Shown: positions 28,469 through 37,275, counted from the stretch's first letter. The stretch: 64,000 nucleotides of DNA from Burkholderiales bacterium (GCA_026400105.1 JAPLPQ010000083.1:45817-109816); one strand, 5' to 3'. A program made the numbers and translations. The notes: generated by a model not told the origin, from the letters alone.

Positions 28469-29839
28469 ATGCACGGATTGTCGACTTCGTCCGCCCAATC
28501 GAGCCGCCCGTGCCTTGTGCCCCGGTTGGCCAGCCTCGCGCTGACCGCCGTCCTGCTGACCGGTCTGCCCGCCTGGAGTCTTGACTTGCAGCAGGCCTAT
28601 GAGTCGGCGCAAGCGCATGATGCGACCGCGCGCGCGGCCGCCGCCGCTGCCGATGCCGCGCGTGAGCGCCTGCCGCAGGCCCGGGCGCAATTGCTGCCCA
28701 ATATTGCCTTCAGCGCCGGGCGCAATCGCAACGACCTGTCGCGCGAGCAGGCTGGAGTTTCCATTCCCGAGGCGCCTTATTACAGCGTCAACCAGACCCT
28801 GCAGCTGCGCCAGCCGATCTACCGCCGGCCGCTGATGCTCGCGCTCGAGCAGGCCGACCATCTGGTCGCCGATGCCGAAGCCACGCTGGAGCGCGAGCGG
28901 CAGAATCTGGGGGTACGGGTGACTGGTGCCTATCTGGAGGCGCTGCTGGCGCAGGATCAGCTCGATCTGGTATTGCACCAGCATGCCTTCACTCTGGCTT
29001 ATCTGGACGCGGCGCGCAAGGCGCTGGCAGCGGGTTCCGGTACCCGGACCGAGATCGACGAGGCGCAAGCCCGGTTGGACCTGAACCTGGCGCAGCAGCT
29101 CGAGGCGCGCCAGCAGGTCGACTACACCCGTCGCCAGCTCGAGTCCATGACCGGCCAGCCAGCCGGCGAGCTGGTACCGATCGATCCGCAGCGGCTGACC
29201 CTGGTGGCGCCGCAACCGGCCGCGCTGGAGGACTGGCTGGTGCTGGCCGAGTCCGGCAGCCCGGAGCTGCTCGAGCTCAAGTCGCGGCTGGAGGCCGCAC
29301 GGCTGGAAGTCGGCAAGGCCCAGGGTGCCCATTACCCGACCCTCGATGCCGTGCTGCAGGTGACCCGCAGTGCGAGCGAGAACGTGACCTCGCCCGAATC
29401 GAGCTATCTCAACCGCATGATCGGTCTGCAGCTCAATGTGCCGATCTATGCCGGCGGCTACGCCAGTTCGGTGCTGCGCCAGGCCGCGGCAGAGAGCTTG
29501 CGCGCCGAGGAGACGCTGGAGGCAACCCGGCGCGATCTCGGTCTGCGCATGCAGCGCGAGTTCCGCGGCGTGACCGAGGGCGTGCTCAAGGTCCGGGCGC
29601 TGGAGCAGGCGGTGCGCTCGGCCGAGCAACTCGTCAAGTCGAGCCGGCGCTCGTTCGAGGCCGGCAGCCGCAGCCTACTCGACGTCCTGAATGCCGAGCA
29701 GCAGCAGCAGACCGCGCTGCGTGACCTGGCTCAGGCGCGTTACCTCTATCTGCTCTCGCATGTGCGCTTGCAGGCCCTGGCCGGCACCGATCAGGCGGCC
29801 GCCATCAACCAGGTCAATCGCTGGCTCGCGCTGCCATGA
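28469..29839 (+). CDS. TolC family outer-membrane export channel
   Basis: 456-residue outer-membrane efflux protein completing the type I secretion machine. A Sec signal ends near LPAWSLDLQQ; the mature part shows two OEP repeats with long alternating helices, for example the SLDLQQAYESAQAHDATA start and the SRRSFEAGSRSLLDVLNAEQ motif in the second repeat. I chose the ATG at 28469: AAGGAGGAG lies 6-8 bases before it, whereas the GTG at 28463 would sit on that ribosome binding site. It overlaps no later gene and converges on metK. Confidence 0.9.
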   Translation: MHGLSTSSAQSSRPCLVPRLASLALTAVLLTGLPAWSLDLQQAYESAQAHDATARAAAAAADAARERLPQARAQLLPNIAFSAGRNRNDLSREQAGVSIPEAPYYSVNQTLQLRQPIYRRPLMLALEQADHLVADAEATLERERQNLGVRVTGAYLEALLAQDQLDLVLHQHAFTLAYLDAARKALAAGSGTRTEIDEAQARLDLNLAQQLEARQQVDYTRRQLESMTGQPAGELVPIDPQRLTLVAPQPAALEDWLVLAESGSPELLELKSRLEAARLEVGKAQGAHYPTLDAVLQVTRSASENVTSPESSYLNRMIGLQLNVPIYAGGYASSVLRQAAAESLRAEETLEATRRDLGLRMQREFRGVTEGVLKVRALEQAVRSAEQLVKSSRRSFEAGSRSLLDVLNAEQQQQTALRDLAQARYLYLLSHVRLQALAGTDQAAAINQVNRWLALP

Positions 29840-29879
29840 CCTGAGTCGATGGAGCGGTTCAGCGTGGCATTGGATGCAA

Positions 29880-29894
29880 GGGGCTGAAAGCCCC
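29880..29894. terminator. Hairpin between convergent genes tolC-like and metK
   Basis: GGGGCT-GAA-AGCCCC, a perfect 6-bp stem with a 3-base loop in the 60-base gap between two convergent stops. It could end or protect both transcripts, but it lacks a T tract on either strand. Confidence 0.35.
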
Positions 29895-29899
29895 CCGGA

Positions 29900-31090
29900 T
29901 CAGGCTGCCGACAGTCCAGCCAGATCGCGCAGCAGCTGGACCTTGTCGGTCCTCTCCCAGGTGAACTCGGGTTCGTCGCGACCGAAGTGGCCGTAGGCGG
30001 CGGTCTTGCTGTAGATCGGGCGCAGCAGGTCCAGCATCTGGATGATGCCGCGCGGACGCAGATCGAACACCTCGCGCACGATCTGGGCGATGCGTTCGTC
30101 GGCAATCACGCCGGTGCCCTCGGTGTAGACCGTGATGTTCATCGGCTGCGCGACGCCGATCGCGTAGGCGACCTGGATCTGGCATTGCTTGGCCAGGCCG
30201 GCGGCGACGATGTTCTTGGCCACATAGCGTGCGGCATAGGCGGCCGAGCGGTCGACCTTGGTCGGGTCCTTGCCGCTGAACGCGCCACCACCGTGCGGGC
30301 AGGCTCCGCCGTAGGTGTCGACGATGATCTTGCGACCGGTCAGGCCGCAGTCGCCCTGCGGGCCGCCGATGACGAAGCGGCCGGTCGGGTTGATCAGGTA
30401 CTTGGTGTCCTGCAGCCACTCCTTGGGCAGCACCGGCTTGATGATCTCCTCGATGATGGCCTCGGTGAAGCTGGCCTTCATCCTGGTCGGCGACTCCGAC
30501 TGGTCCGGGCTGTGCTGGGTCGACAGCACCACGGTGTCGATGCTGTGCGGCTTGCCGTCGACATAGCGCAGCGTGACCTGGCTCTTGGCGTCGGGGCGCA
30601 GGAAGGGCAGGCGGCCGTCCTTGCGCAGCTGGGCCTGGCGCTCGACCAGGCGGTGCGCGTAATAGATCGGCGCCGGCATCAGGTCGGGCGTCTCGTCGCA
30701 GGCGTAGCCGAACATCAGGCCCTGGTCGCCAGCGCCGATATTGAGGTAGTCGTCCGAGGCGTGGTCCACGCCCTGGGCGATGTCGTTGCTCTGCTTGTCA
30801 TAGGCCACCAGCACCGCGCAACCCTTGTAGTCGATGCCGTACTCGGTGTTGTCGTAGCCGATGCGCTTGATCGTGTCGCGCGCGACCTGGATGTAGTCGA
30901 CATTGGCCTGGGTCGTGATCTCGCCGGCCAGCACCACCAGACCGGTGTTGGTCAGGGTCTCGGCCGCCACGCGGCTGCGCGGGTCCTGCTCAAGGATCGC
31001 GTCGAGGATGGCGTCCGAGATCTGGTCCGCCACCTTGTCGGGGTGGCCTTCGGAAACCGATTCGGAAGTGAAGAGGTAGTCGCTGGACAT
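29900..31090 (-). CDS. metK: S-adenosylmethionine synthetase
   Basis: 396-residue enzyme that makes SAM from methionine and ATP. Signature motifs are the N-terminal [32 protein letters not shown] in the middle and [20 protein letters not shown] towards the C-terminus; length is normal. The 5' leader carries a SAM-II-like aptamer and a hairpin that covers the ribosome binding site (GGAG 8 bases before the ATG), so expression is probably under feedback by SAM. It is divergent from a lipid A acyltransferase gene and convergent with the secretion operon. Confidence 0.97.
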   Translation of the reverse strand: MSSDYLFTSESVSEGHPDKVADQISDAILDAILEQDPRSRVAAETLTNTGLVVLAGEITTQANVDYIQVARDTIKRIGYDNTEYGIDYKGCAVLVAYDKQSNDIAQGVDHASDDYLNIGAGDQGLMFGYACDETPDLMPAPIYYAHRLVERQAQLRKDGRLPFLRPDAKSQVTLRYVDGKPHSIDTVVLSTQHSPDQSESPTRMKASFTEAIIEEIIKPVLPKEWLQDTKYLINPTGRFVIGGPQGDCGLTGRKIIVDTYGGACPHGGGAFSGKDPTKVDRSAAYAARYVAKNIVAAGLAKQCQIQVAYAIGVAQPMNITVYTEGTGVIADERIAQIVREVFDLRPRGIIQMLDLLRPIYSKTAAYGHFGRDEPEFTWERTDKVQLLRDLAGLSAA

Positions 31091-31096
31091 TCAATT

Positions 31097-31139
31097 GGCT
31101 CCGTGAAAAGTTGGCGCGTTGCCAACTCCTCACGGAGCC
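31097..31139 (-). promoter_or_regulatory. metK: Leader hairpin sequestering the metK ribosome binding site
   Basis: Composite hairpin in the metK leader. The outer stem GGCTCCGTGA/TCACGGAGCC (31139-31130 with 31106-31097) is 10 bp; the inner stem AGTTGGC/GCCAACT (31127-31121 with 31115-31109) is 7 bp with loop AACGC. The GGAG ribosome binding site (31102-31099) is in the 3' arm, so the folded state should block translation. The inner stem is followed by four T, so a weak termination role is also possible. Confidence 0.75.
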
Positions 31140-31146
31140 TGGCGAA

Positions 31147-31198
31147 CGCTTTAGCAGGATTTATGAGTCGCCCTGCAAGTAGTTCATTAACTCGGCGA
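31147..31198 (-). promoter_or_regulatory. Probable SAM-II-type riboswitch aptamer upstream of metK
   Basis: Classical SAM-II arrangement on the minus strand: P1 TCGCC (31198-31194) with GGCGA (31172-31168); a loop ending TTGCAG; pseudoknot P2 GCAG (31176-31173) with CTGC (31157-31154); and the conserved 3' segment ATAAAT, five P2-strand bases, then TAAA. This is the same order and spacing as the known SAM-II core (ATAAAT-GTAGC-TAAA). A second TCGCC at 31145-31141 can compete for the P1 3' strand, offering a switch. Placement before metK fits SAM feedback. SAM-V shares much of this core and is the main alternative. Confidence 0.72.
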
Positions 31199-31205
31199 TG
31201 TCGCG

Positions 31206-31234
31206 ATTCTACGACTTGCCGGGGCTAGCGTCGA
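31206..31234 (-). promoter_or_regulatory. Candidate metK promoter
   Basis: Minus-strand -35-like TCGACG (31234-31229) and -10-like TAGAAT (31211-31206) with a 17-base spacer. The implied transcription start near 31199 coincides with the first base of the predicted riboswitch P1 helix, which supports both calls. The -35 matches consensus at only four of six positions. Confidence 0.45.
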
Positions 31235-31247
31235 TAATTACCCCGTG

Positions 31248-32096
31248 ATGAAACATGTCTTTCGATCGTTGGCGGCCTGGCCGCTGCCCCTGCTGCACGC
31301 CCTGGGCTGGCTGCTGGGCTGGCTGTCCTGGCTGGGTTCGCCGTCCTACCGGCGCCGCTGGGCCTGCAACACCGGCCTGGCCGGTGTGACGGGCGCGGCG
31401 CGCTGGGCCTCGATCGGCGAGGCCGGCAAGCTCAGCGCCGAGCTGCCCCGGCTCTGGCTGGGCCGGCCGGTGCCTTGGCGCTGGGACGGCTCCGAGCATA
31501 TCGAGGCCGCGCGCCAGGCCGGGCAGGGCATGCTGTTGCTGACGCCGCACCTGGGCAGCTTCGAGATCGCGGCCCAGGCCTACGCGGCCTCCTTCGGTCT
31601 CGGTCCCGATGCCCGGCCGATGACGGTGCTGTACCGGCCGCCGCGCCAGACCTGGCTGCGCGAGGTGGTCGAGGCCAGCCGGGCCCGGCCGGGGCTGGCG
31701 ACGGCGCCGACCACGCTGGCCGGTGTGCGCCAGCTGATCGTGGCGCTCAAGCGGGGCGAGGCGGTTGGACTGCTGCCCGACCAGGTGCCGCCCGAGGGCC
31801 AGGGCCTGTGGGCGCCATTCTTCGGCCAGCCGGCCTACACCATGACGCTGTCGGCGCGCTTCGCTCGCCTGCCCAACACCCGCGTGCTGCTGGCCTGGGG
31901 CGAGCGCCTGTCCTGGGGCCGCGGCTATGTCGTGCATATCCTGCCGCTCGAGCAGGTGCTCGAGGTGCCGCTCTCGGACGAGATGTCCGAACTGACGGCC
32001 CAGATCAATCTCGCGATGGAGCGGGTGATCGCGCTCTGCCCGCAGCAATACCTCTGGGGTTACGCGCGCTACAAGTCGCCGCGCTCAGCGGCCTGA
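31248..32096 (+). CDS. Lipid A biosynthesis lauroyl/myristoyl acyltransferase family protein
   Basis: 282-residue inner-membrane lysophospholipid acyltransferase of the LpxL/HtrB type, which adds a secondary acyl chain to Kdo-lipid A. It has an N-terminal membrane helix region, the catalytic HX4E motif H101-LGSF-E106, and the downstream block LLPDQVPPEGQGLWAPFFG. The ATG at 31248 is preferred to the GTG directly before it. The gene is divergent from metK, a pairing common in Burkholderiales. The exact acyl donor cannot be told from sequence. Confidence 0.87.
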   Translation: MKHVFRSLAAWPLPLLHALGWLLGWLSWLGSPSYRRRWACNTGLAGVTGAARWASIGEAGKLSAELPRLWLGRPVPWRWDGSEHIEAARQAGQGMLLLTPHLGSFEIAAQAYAASFGLGPDARPMTVLYRPPRQTWLREVVEASRARPGLATAPTTLAGVRQLIVALKRGEAVGLLPDQVPPEGQGLWAPFFGQPAYTMTLSARFARLPNTRVLLAWGERLSWGRGYVVHILPLEQVLEVPLSDEMSELTAQINLAMERVIALCPQQYLWGYARYKSPRSAA

Positions 32097-32141
32097 GGCC
32101 GGGCCTGGACTCAGGCTCGAGGCCGTCACAGGCGGTTCATT

Positions 32142-32888
32142 TCAGGCGTCGGCTGCCGGCGCCTCAGGGGCATCCGGTGCAGCGGCGGCGGCATCGACCG
32201 GATGGGTCCAGTCCCAGAGCAGGGTCGCGACATCGTCGAGCCCCTGTTTCTTGAGCGCCGAGAACAGCCGGACCTCGCCGCCGCCGGCCTGCAGCCGCGT
32301 GATCGACAGCACCTTGGCCGCCTCGCTGCGGGTCAGCTTGTCGGATTTGGTCAGCAGCACCAGGAACTTGAGCCCCTGTTCGACGCGCGGCCGCACGATC
32401 TCGAGCAGCGCCTCGTCGAGCTCGGTCAGGCCCAGGCGCGGATCGCACAGCAGCACGATGCCGCGCAGATTGGGCCGGCTGACCAGATAGTTGGCCATCA
32501 CCTGCTGCCAGCGCCGCTTGGCTTCCTGCGGCACGGCGGCATAGCCGTAGCCCGGCAGGTCGGCCAGCACCGCATCGACCGCGCCCTGCTTGCCGAGCGC
32601 GAACAGGTTGATGCTCTGCGTGCGGCCCGGCGTCTTGGAGGCGAAGGCCAGCCGCTTTTGCTGGGTCAGCGTGTTGATGCTGGTCGACTTGCCCGCATTG
32701 GAGCGGCCGACGAAGGCGATCTCGGGCACATCGAGCGCCGGCAGGTGGTGCAACTGCGGCGCCTCGGTCAGGAAACGCGCGGTATGCAGCCAGCCGTGCG
32801 CCGTTTTGACATCGAATGCGGGCCGGGCAGCGGGCTGGATTTTGCGGTCGGAGGCGGGTTCTGAGCTCATGTGCGGTTCTGCGGTCAT
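32142..32888 (-). CDS. engB: Ribosome biogenesis GTPase EngB (YihA/YsxC)
   Basis: 248-residue GTPase for late large-subunit assembly. G motifs are G1 GRSNAGKST, G3 DLPGYGYA and G4 TKSDKL, in the order typical of EngB. The C-terminus has an Ala/Pro/Asp-rich tail. Three in-frame ATGs are possible (32906, 32888, 32870); none has a good ribosome binding site. A TACAAT box at 32900-32895 argues against the first, so 32888 is a compromise. It is divergent from cytochrome c4, as in many betaproteobacteria. Confidence 0.9.
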   Translation of the reverse strand: MTAEPHMSSEPASDRKIQPAARPAFDVKTAHGWLHTARFLTEAPQLHHLPALDVPEIAFVGRSNAGKSTSINTLTQQKRLAFASKTPGRTQSINLFALGKQGAVDAVLADLPGYGYAAVPQEAKRRWQQVMANYLVSRPNLRGIVLLCDPRLGLTELDEALLEIVRPRVEQGLKFLVLLTKSDKLTRSEAAKVLSITRLQAGGGEVRLFSALKKQGLDDVATLLWDWTHPVDAAAAAPDAPEAPAADA

Positions 32889-32979
32889 CGTCCATTGTAA
32901 AATCATCTCGTTCTGCGTCTTGCGTGTTCATAGTTACGCAAGTCGTTCCTTCGCCAACCGACGCCATCTGCCCCTCGAA

Positions 32980-33594
32980 ATGAAACTGATCGCATCCCTC
33001 ATCGGCGCCGCTGCGCTCGCAGCCCTGTCGTTGTCCGCCCACGCGCAGGCCGTCAAGCCCGATCTGGGTAAGGGCGCTGCATCCTTTGGCCAGGTGTGCG
33101 CGGCTTGCCACGCCGCCGATGGCAACTCGGTCATCGGCGCCAACCCCAAGTTGGCCGGCCAGCACCCCGAGTACCTGGTCAAGCAGCTGACCGAATTCAA
33201 GTCCGGCAAGCGCGCCAACGCCGTGATGTCCGGCATGGCCGCCACCCTGAGCGACGAGGACATGCGCAACATCGGTTTCTGGCTCGCGAGCCAGAAACCG
33301 GTCCCCGGCGCTGCCAAGGACAAGGATCTGGTCGCCCTGGGCGAGCGCATCTACCGCGGTGGCATTGCTGATCGCCAGATCGCCGCCTGCGCCGGCTGCC
33401 ATTCGCCCAACGGCGCCGGCATCCCGGCCCAGTACCCGCGCCTGTCGGGTCAGCATGCCGAGTACACCTCCACCCAGCTCAAGTCCTTCCGCAGCGGCGA
33501 GCGCAAGAACAGCGCCCAGATGACCGGCATTGCCGGCTACCTGACCGACAAGGAAATCACGGCGGTTTCCGACTACATCGCCGGCCTGCGCTGA
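32980..33594 (+). CDS. Diheme cytochrome c4
   Basis: 204-residue periplasmic electron carrier with two c-type domains. A Sec signal ends near SAHAQA (about residue 23). Heme 1 binds at C40-A-A-C43-H44 and heme 2 at C137-A-G-C140-H141; axial methionines are likely in AVMSGMA and SAQMTGI. The two-domain repeat (PKLAGQHPEYLVKQL / PRLSGQHAEYTSTQL) is typical of c4, which delivers electrons to terminal oxidases. Its maturation proteins ResB and CcsB are encoded directly downstream. The ATG at 32980 gives a proper signal peptide. Confidence 0.92.
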   Translation: MKLIASLIGAAALAALSLSAHAQAVKPDLGKGAASFGQVCAACHAADGNSVIGANPKLAGQHPEYLVKQLTEFKSGKRANAVMSGMAATLSDEDMRNIGFWLASQKPVPGAAKDKDLVALGERIYRGGIADRQIAACAGCHSPNGAGIPAQYPRLSGQHAEYTSTQLKSFRSGERKNSAQMTGIAGYLTDKEITAVSDYIAGLR

Positions 33595-33706
33595 GCGGCT
33601 CCAGGCGCGGCAATGCCCTCCGTCATGCGGGGGCAATAAGCTGGCCTTAATCTTGGGCAGGATAATCCGGGTGCTGGCAGTCCAGCTCTCCCATCAGCCC
33701 ACCCAG

Positions 33707-33735
33707 GCAGGCCCGGACTTCTGGCCTGCTTTTTT
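33707..33735 (+). terminator. Intrinsic terminator after cytochrome c4, just before resB
   Basis: GCAGGCC (33707-33713) pairs with GGCCTGC (33723-33729), a 7-bp stem with a 9-base loop, followed by six T (33730-33735). This is a good factor-independent terminator. It ends only 11 bases before the resB ATG, so it either insulates resB from cytochrome c4 transcription or works as an attenuator in a resB leader. Confidence 0.75.
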
Positions 33736-33746
33736 ATGCCTGAATC

Positions 33747-35873
33747 ATGAGCGCTTCCACCACCGGTTTTGAACTCGAACGGGGCTCGCATCGCCTGCGC
33801 GCTGCGGTGGAATTGCTGTCGTCGATGCGGTTCGCGATTGCCTTGCTGACCGTCATCTGCATCGCCTCGGTCATCGGCACCGTGCTCAAGCAGCACGAGC
33901 CCGTCAACAATTATGTCAACCAGTTCGGTCCCTTCTGGGCCGAGCTGTTCGGCAAGGCCCAGCTCTACGCGGTCTATGGCGCCTGGTGGTTCATGCTGAT
34001 CCTGGCCTTCCTGGTGACCAGCACCAGCCTGTGCATCGCGCGCAACACGCCCAAGATCTTCAAGGACCTCAAGTCCTACAAGGAGTCGGTGCGCGAGCAG
34101 AGCCTCAAGGCCTTTGCCCACCGTGCCGAGGCCGATCTGGCGGCCTCGCCCGAGGCCACCGCGCAATCCATGGGTCAGGCGCTGGCCGGAGCCGGCTGGA
34201 AGGTCAAGCTGCAGCAGCGCGAGACCGGTGTCATGCTGGCCGCCAAGGCCGGTGCGGCCAACAAGCTGGGCTATCTGGCCGCGCACAGCGCGATCGTGCT
34301 GATCTGTCTGGGCGGCCTGTTCGACGGTGATCTGGTCGTCAAGGCCCAGACCTGGTTCCAGGGCAAGACCCCGTTCATGGGTGGCGGCATGATCGCCGAC
34401 GTGGCCGACCAGCACCGCCTGTCCGATCGCAACCCGACCTTCCGCGGCAACCTGCTCGTCAGCGAGGGCCAGCGTTCCGGCACCGCGATCCTGTCCCAGC
34501 CCGACGGCGTGCTGCTGCAGGACCTGCCGTTCGACATCGAGCTCAAGAAGTTCAGCGTCGATTACTACTCGACCGGCATGCCCAAGCTGTTCGCGAGCGA
34601 CATCGTGATCCACGACCGCTACAGCGGCGAGACCAAGGAAGCCCGGGTCGAGGTCAACCATCCGGTCAGCTACCGCGGCGTCGAGATCTACCAGTCCAGC
34701 TTCGACGACGGCGGCTCCAAGCTCAAGCTCAAGGGCGTCGCGATCAACGGCAAGCCCGGCTCGCTCGAGATCGAGGGTCGGGTCGGGGAATCGGCCCGGA
34801 TCGAAATCGGCGGCAAGCCCATGACGCTGGAATTCACCGCCCTGCGCGTGATCAACGTCGAGAACCTCGGCCAGACTGCGGCCAGCGGTGTCGATGTGCG
34901 CAAGGTCGACCTGCGCCATGCGATCGAAGGCCGCCTGGGTGCCGGCAACAAGACCATGAGCCGGCAGGAACGGCGCAACGTCGGCCCGAGCGTGAACTAC
35001 AAGCTGCGCGACGCCTCCGGCCAGGCCACCGAGTACAACAACTACATGCTGCCGCTCGAGCTCGATGGCCGCCGTGTCTTCCTGCTCGGCGTGCGCGACA
35101 CGCCGGCCGAGCCCTTCCGCTACCTGCGCCTGCCGGTCGACGAGTCCGACAGCATGGCCGGCTTCCTGAACCTGCGCGCCGCGCTGGCCGACCCGGCGCA
35201 GCGGCGCGAGGCCGTGCGCCGCTATGCCGCAGACGCCACCGAAGGCCAGCGCCGCGATCTGACCCAGGCGCTCGAGGCCTCGGCCACCCGTGCGCTCGAC
35301 CTGTTCGCCGGCGTCGAATCGTCGAATGCAGCCCGGGACCCGGCGCGTCCGCCCGGTGGCCTGCCCGCGCTGTCGCAGTTCATCGAATCCCAGGTGCCCG
35401 AAGCCGAGCGCGAGCGTGCCAGCGAGATGCTGCTGCGCATCCTCAATGGCTCGCTGTTCGAGCTGGCACAGGTCGGACGCGCGCGCGCCGGAATGCCGGC
35501 CCTGGCGCGCGACGAGCGCAGCGTGGCCTTCATGACCCAGGCCCTGATCGCGCTGAGCGACAGCTTCTACTATCCGGTGCCGATGGCGCTTGAGCTCGAC
35601 GCCTTCACCCAGGTCCAGGCCAGCGTGTTCCAGGTCGCGCGCGCGCCCGGCAAGACCGTGGTCTACCTCGGCTGCCTGTTCCTGATCCTGGGCGTGTTCG
35701 CCATGCTCTATGTGCGCGAGCGTCGCCTCTGGGTCTGGCTGGCACCGCGCGCCGACGGCGGGCTGCACGCCACGCTCGCGTTCTCGAGCAATCGCAAGAC
35801 GATGGACACCGAGCGCGAATTCGAGACCCTCAAGACCCTGCTGTTGCAGACCCCTACCGAGGTGAAAGCATGA
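33747..35873 (+). CDS. resB: Cytochrome c biogenesis protein ResB (Ccs1)
   Basis: 708-residue inner-membrane subunit of the System II cytochrome c synthase, which handles heme and apocytochrome with CcsB. It has N-terminal hydrophobic helices (around residues 28-48 and 80-98), another near 180 (IVLICLGGLF), a large periplasmic domain with FDIELKKFSVDYYSTGMPKL and HPVSYRGVEIYQSSF, and a final helix near 635 (YLGCLFLILGVFAML). It overlaps ccsB by 4 bases (ATGA). Betaproteobacteria commonly use this system rather than CcmA-H. The starting ATG lies directly behind a terminator. Confidence 0.93.
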   Translation: MSASTTGFELERGSHRLRAAVELLSSMRFAIALLTVICIASVIGTVLKQHEPVNNYVNQFGPFWAELFGKAQLYAVYGAWWFMLILAFLVTSTSLCIARNTPKIFKDLKSYKESVREQSLKAFAHRAEADLAASPEATAQSMGQALAGAGWKVKLQQRETGVMLAAKAGAANKLGYLAAHSAIVLICLGGLFDGDLVVKAQTWFQGKTPFMGGGMIADVADQHRLSDRNPTFRGNLLVSEGQRSGTAILSQPDGVLLQDLPFDIELKKFSVDYYSTGMPKLFASDIVIHDRYSGETKEARVEVNHPVSYRGVEIYQSSFDDGGSKLKLKGVAINGKPGSLEIEGRVGESARIEIGGKPMTLEFTALRVINVENLGQTAASGVDVRKVDLRHAIEGRLGAGNKTMSRQERRNVGPSVNYKLRDASGQATEYNNYMLPLELDGRRVFLLGVRDTPAEPFRYLRLPVDESDSMAGFLNLRAALADPAQRREAVRRYAADATEGQRRDLTQALEASATRALDLFAGVESSNAARDPARPPGGLPALSQFIESQVPEAERERASEMLLRILNGSLFELAQVGRARAGMPALARDERSVAFMTQALIALSDSFYYPVPMALELDAFTQVQASVFQVARAPGKTVVYLGCLFLILGVFAMLYVRERRLWVWLAPRADGGLHATLAFSSNRKTMDTEREFETLKTLLLQTPTEVKA

Positions 35874-37213
35874 CCACCGCCACCCAGACCCTTGCCTTGC
35901 AACTGCCCCCCGGCTATTTCGGCCGCAGAAACCTGTCGGACTGGCTGTTCGCCCTGTTCGTCGCTGCGGGAGCCGGCATCGTCTTGGCGCTTTACAGTTC
36001 GTACATGGATGGCTACGAGCAGGCGATCCTGATCGGCGCGGTGCCTTCCCTGGTCGCGCTGGCCTGGTTCTGGCGCCCGGTGCGCCAGCTGACCGTGGCG
36101 GTCGCCGCCCTGTCGCTGCTCGCGATCTGGCTCTACCAGTCGTCCGGTGGCCAGCCCGACCTCGCGCGCGCCGAACAGGCTTTCCTGCTCAAGTATTTCC
36201 TCTCGAGTCAGTCCGCCATCCTCTGGATGAGCATGCTGTTCTTCATGGCCACCGCCTTTTACTGGGTCGGTCTGCTGTCGCGCGCTCACGGCGACGGTTT
36301 CGAGAAGCTGGGCTCGCGGCTGACCTGGGTCGCGATCACGCTCGCGCTGGTCGGCTCGCTGGTGCGCTGGTTCGAGAGCTACCTGATCGGCGCCGATGTC
36401 GGCCATATCCCGGTCAGCAACCTGTACGAGGTGTTCGTGCTGTTCTCCTGGCTGACGGCGGTCTATTACCTCTACTACGAGGACCAGTACCAGACCCGCC
36501 GCATGGGCGCCTTCGTGATGCTGGTCGTCAGCGCGGCAGTCGGCTTCCTGCTCTGGTACACCGTGGTGCGCGAGGCGCACCAGATCCAGCCCCTGGTCCC
36601 GGCGCTGCAGAGCTGGTGGATGAAGCTGCATGTGCCGGCCAACTTCATCGGCTACGGCACCTTCGCGCTCGCGGCCATGCTGGCCTTTGCCTACCTGATC
36701 AAGCACAGCGCGGGCGAAACGCGCTGGTTCAAGCTCGCGCCGCTCTGGCTGCTGGGCATCGTGCTGTGCTTCGAGCCGCTGGTGTTCCGCCGTGGCGCGA
36801 CCGAGGCCGGCGGCAGCTACTGGTTCGTCTACTTCGGGATCTCGGCCTTGATCGTGGGCACCATCCTGTTCGGGCGTCGGCGCATCGCCGAGCGCCTGCC
36901 CACGCTCGAGGTGCTCGATGACGTGATGTACAAGTCGATCGCGGTCGGCTTCGCCTTCTTCACGATCGCGACCGTGCTCGGCGCGCTCTGGGCCGCCGAA
37001 GCCTGGGGCGGCTACTGGAGCTGGGACCCGAAGGAGACCTGGGCCCTGATCGTCTGGCTCAACTATGCCGCCTGGCTGCACATGCGCCTGATGAAGGGCC
37101 TGCGCGGCACGCTAGCAGCCTGGTGGGCGCTGACCGGCCTGGTCATCACGACTTTCGCCTTCCTGGGCGTCAACATGTTCCTGAGCGGCCTGCACAGCTA
37201 CGGCACGCTCTGA
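35870..37213 (+). CDS. ccsB: Cytochrome c biogenesis protein CcsB (CcsA/CcmC family)
   Basis: 447-residue polytopic membrane protein and catalytic partner of ResB in System II heme attachment. The tryptophan-rich WWD heme-handling motif reads [19 protein letters not shown] from about residue 379. Several membrane helices flank it, and conserved histidines (for example in [10 protein letters not shown]) probably ligate heme. Start overlaps the resB stop (ATGA). An AT-poor hairpin with a T-rich tail follows the stop. Confidence 0.93.
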   Translation: MTTATQTLALQLPPGYFGRRNLSDWLFALFVAAGAGIVLALYSSYMDGYEQAILIGAVPSLVALAWFWRPVRQLTVAVAALSLLAIWLYQSSGGQPDLARAEQAFLLKYFLSSQSAILWMSMLFFMATAFYWVGLLSRAHGDGFEKLGSRLTWVAITLALVGSLVRWFESYLIGADVGHIPVSNLYEVFVLFSWLTAVYYLYYEDQYQTRRMGAFVMLVVSAAVGFLLWYTVVREAHQIQPLVPALQSWWMKLHVPANFIGYGTFALAAMLAFAYLIKHSAGETRWFKLAPLWLLGIVLCFEPLVFRRGATEAGGSYWFVYFGISALIVGTILFGRRRIAERLPTLEVLDDVMYKSIAVGFAFFTIATVLGALWAAEAWGGYWSWDPKETWALIVWLNYAAWLHMRLMKGLRGTLAAWWALTGLVITTFAFLGVNMFLSGLHSYGTL

Positions 37214-37232
37214 TCGGCGCCAAGCCCCGCGC

Positions 37233-37275
37233 AACCCGGACAGACTCCACCCAGGGGCTGCCCGGGTTTCTTGTT
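37233..37275 (+). terminator. Probable terminator after ccsB
   Basis: AACCCGG (37233-37239) pairs with CCGGGTT (37262-37268), a 7-bp stem with a 22-base loop, followed by the T-rich TCTTGTT. It begins 19 bases after the ccsB stop and would separate resB-ccsB from msrP. The loop is long, so confidence is moderate. Confidence 0.5.

Noticed and set aside
31091-31200. SAH riboswitch before metK
   Set aside because: The conserved SAH-aptamer sequences are not present, and the gene type and pseudoknot core fit SAM-II better.
33573-35768. 731-codon open frame antisense to resB
   Set aside because: Low-complexity composition, no recognisable domain or ribosome binding site, and exactly opposite a convincing ResB gene.
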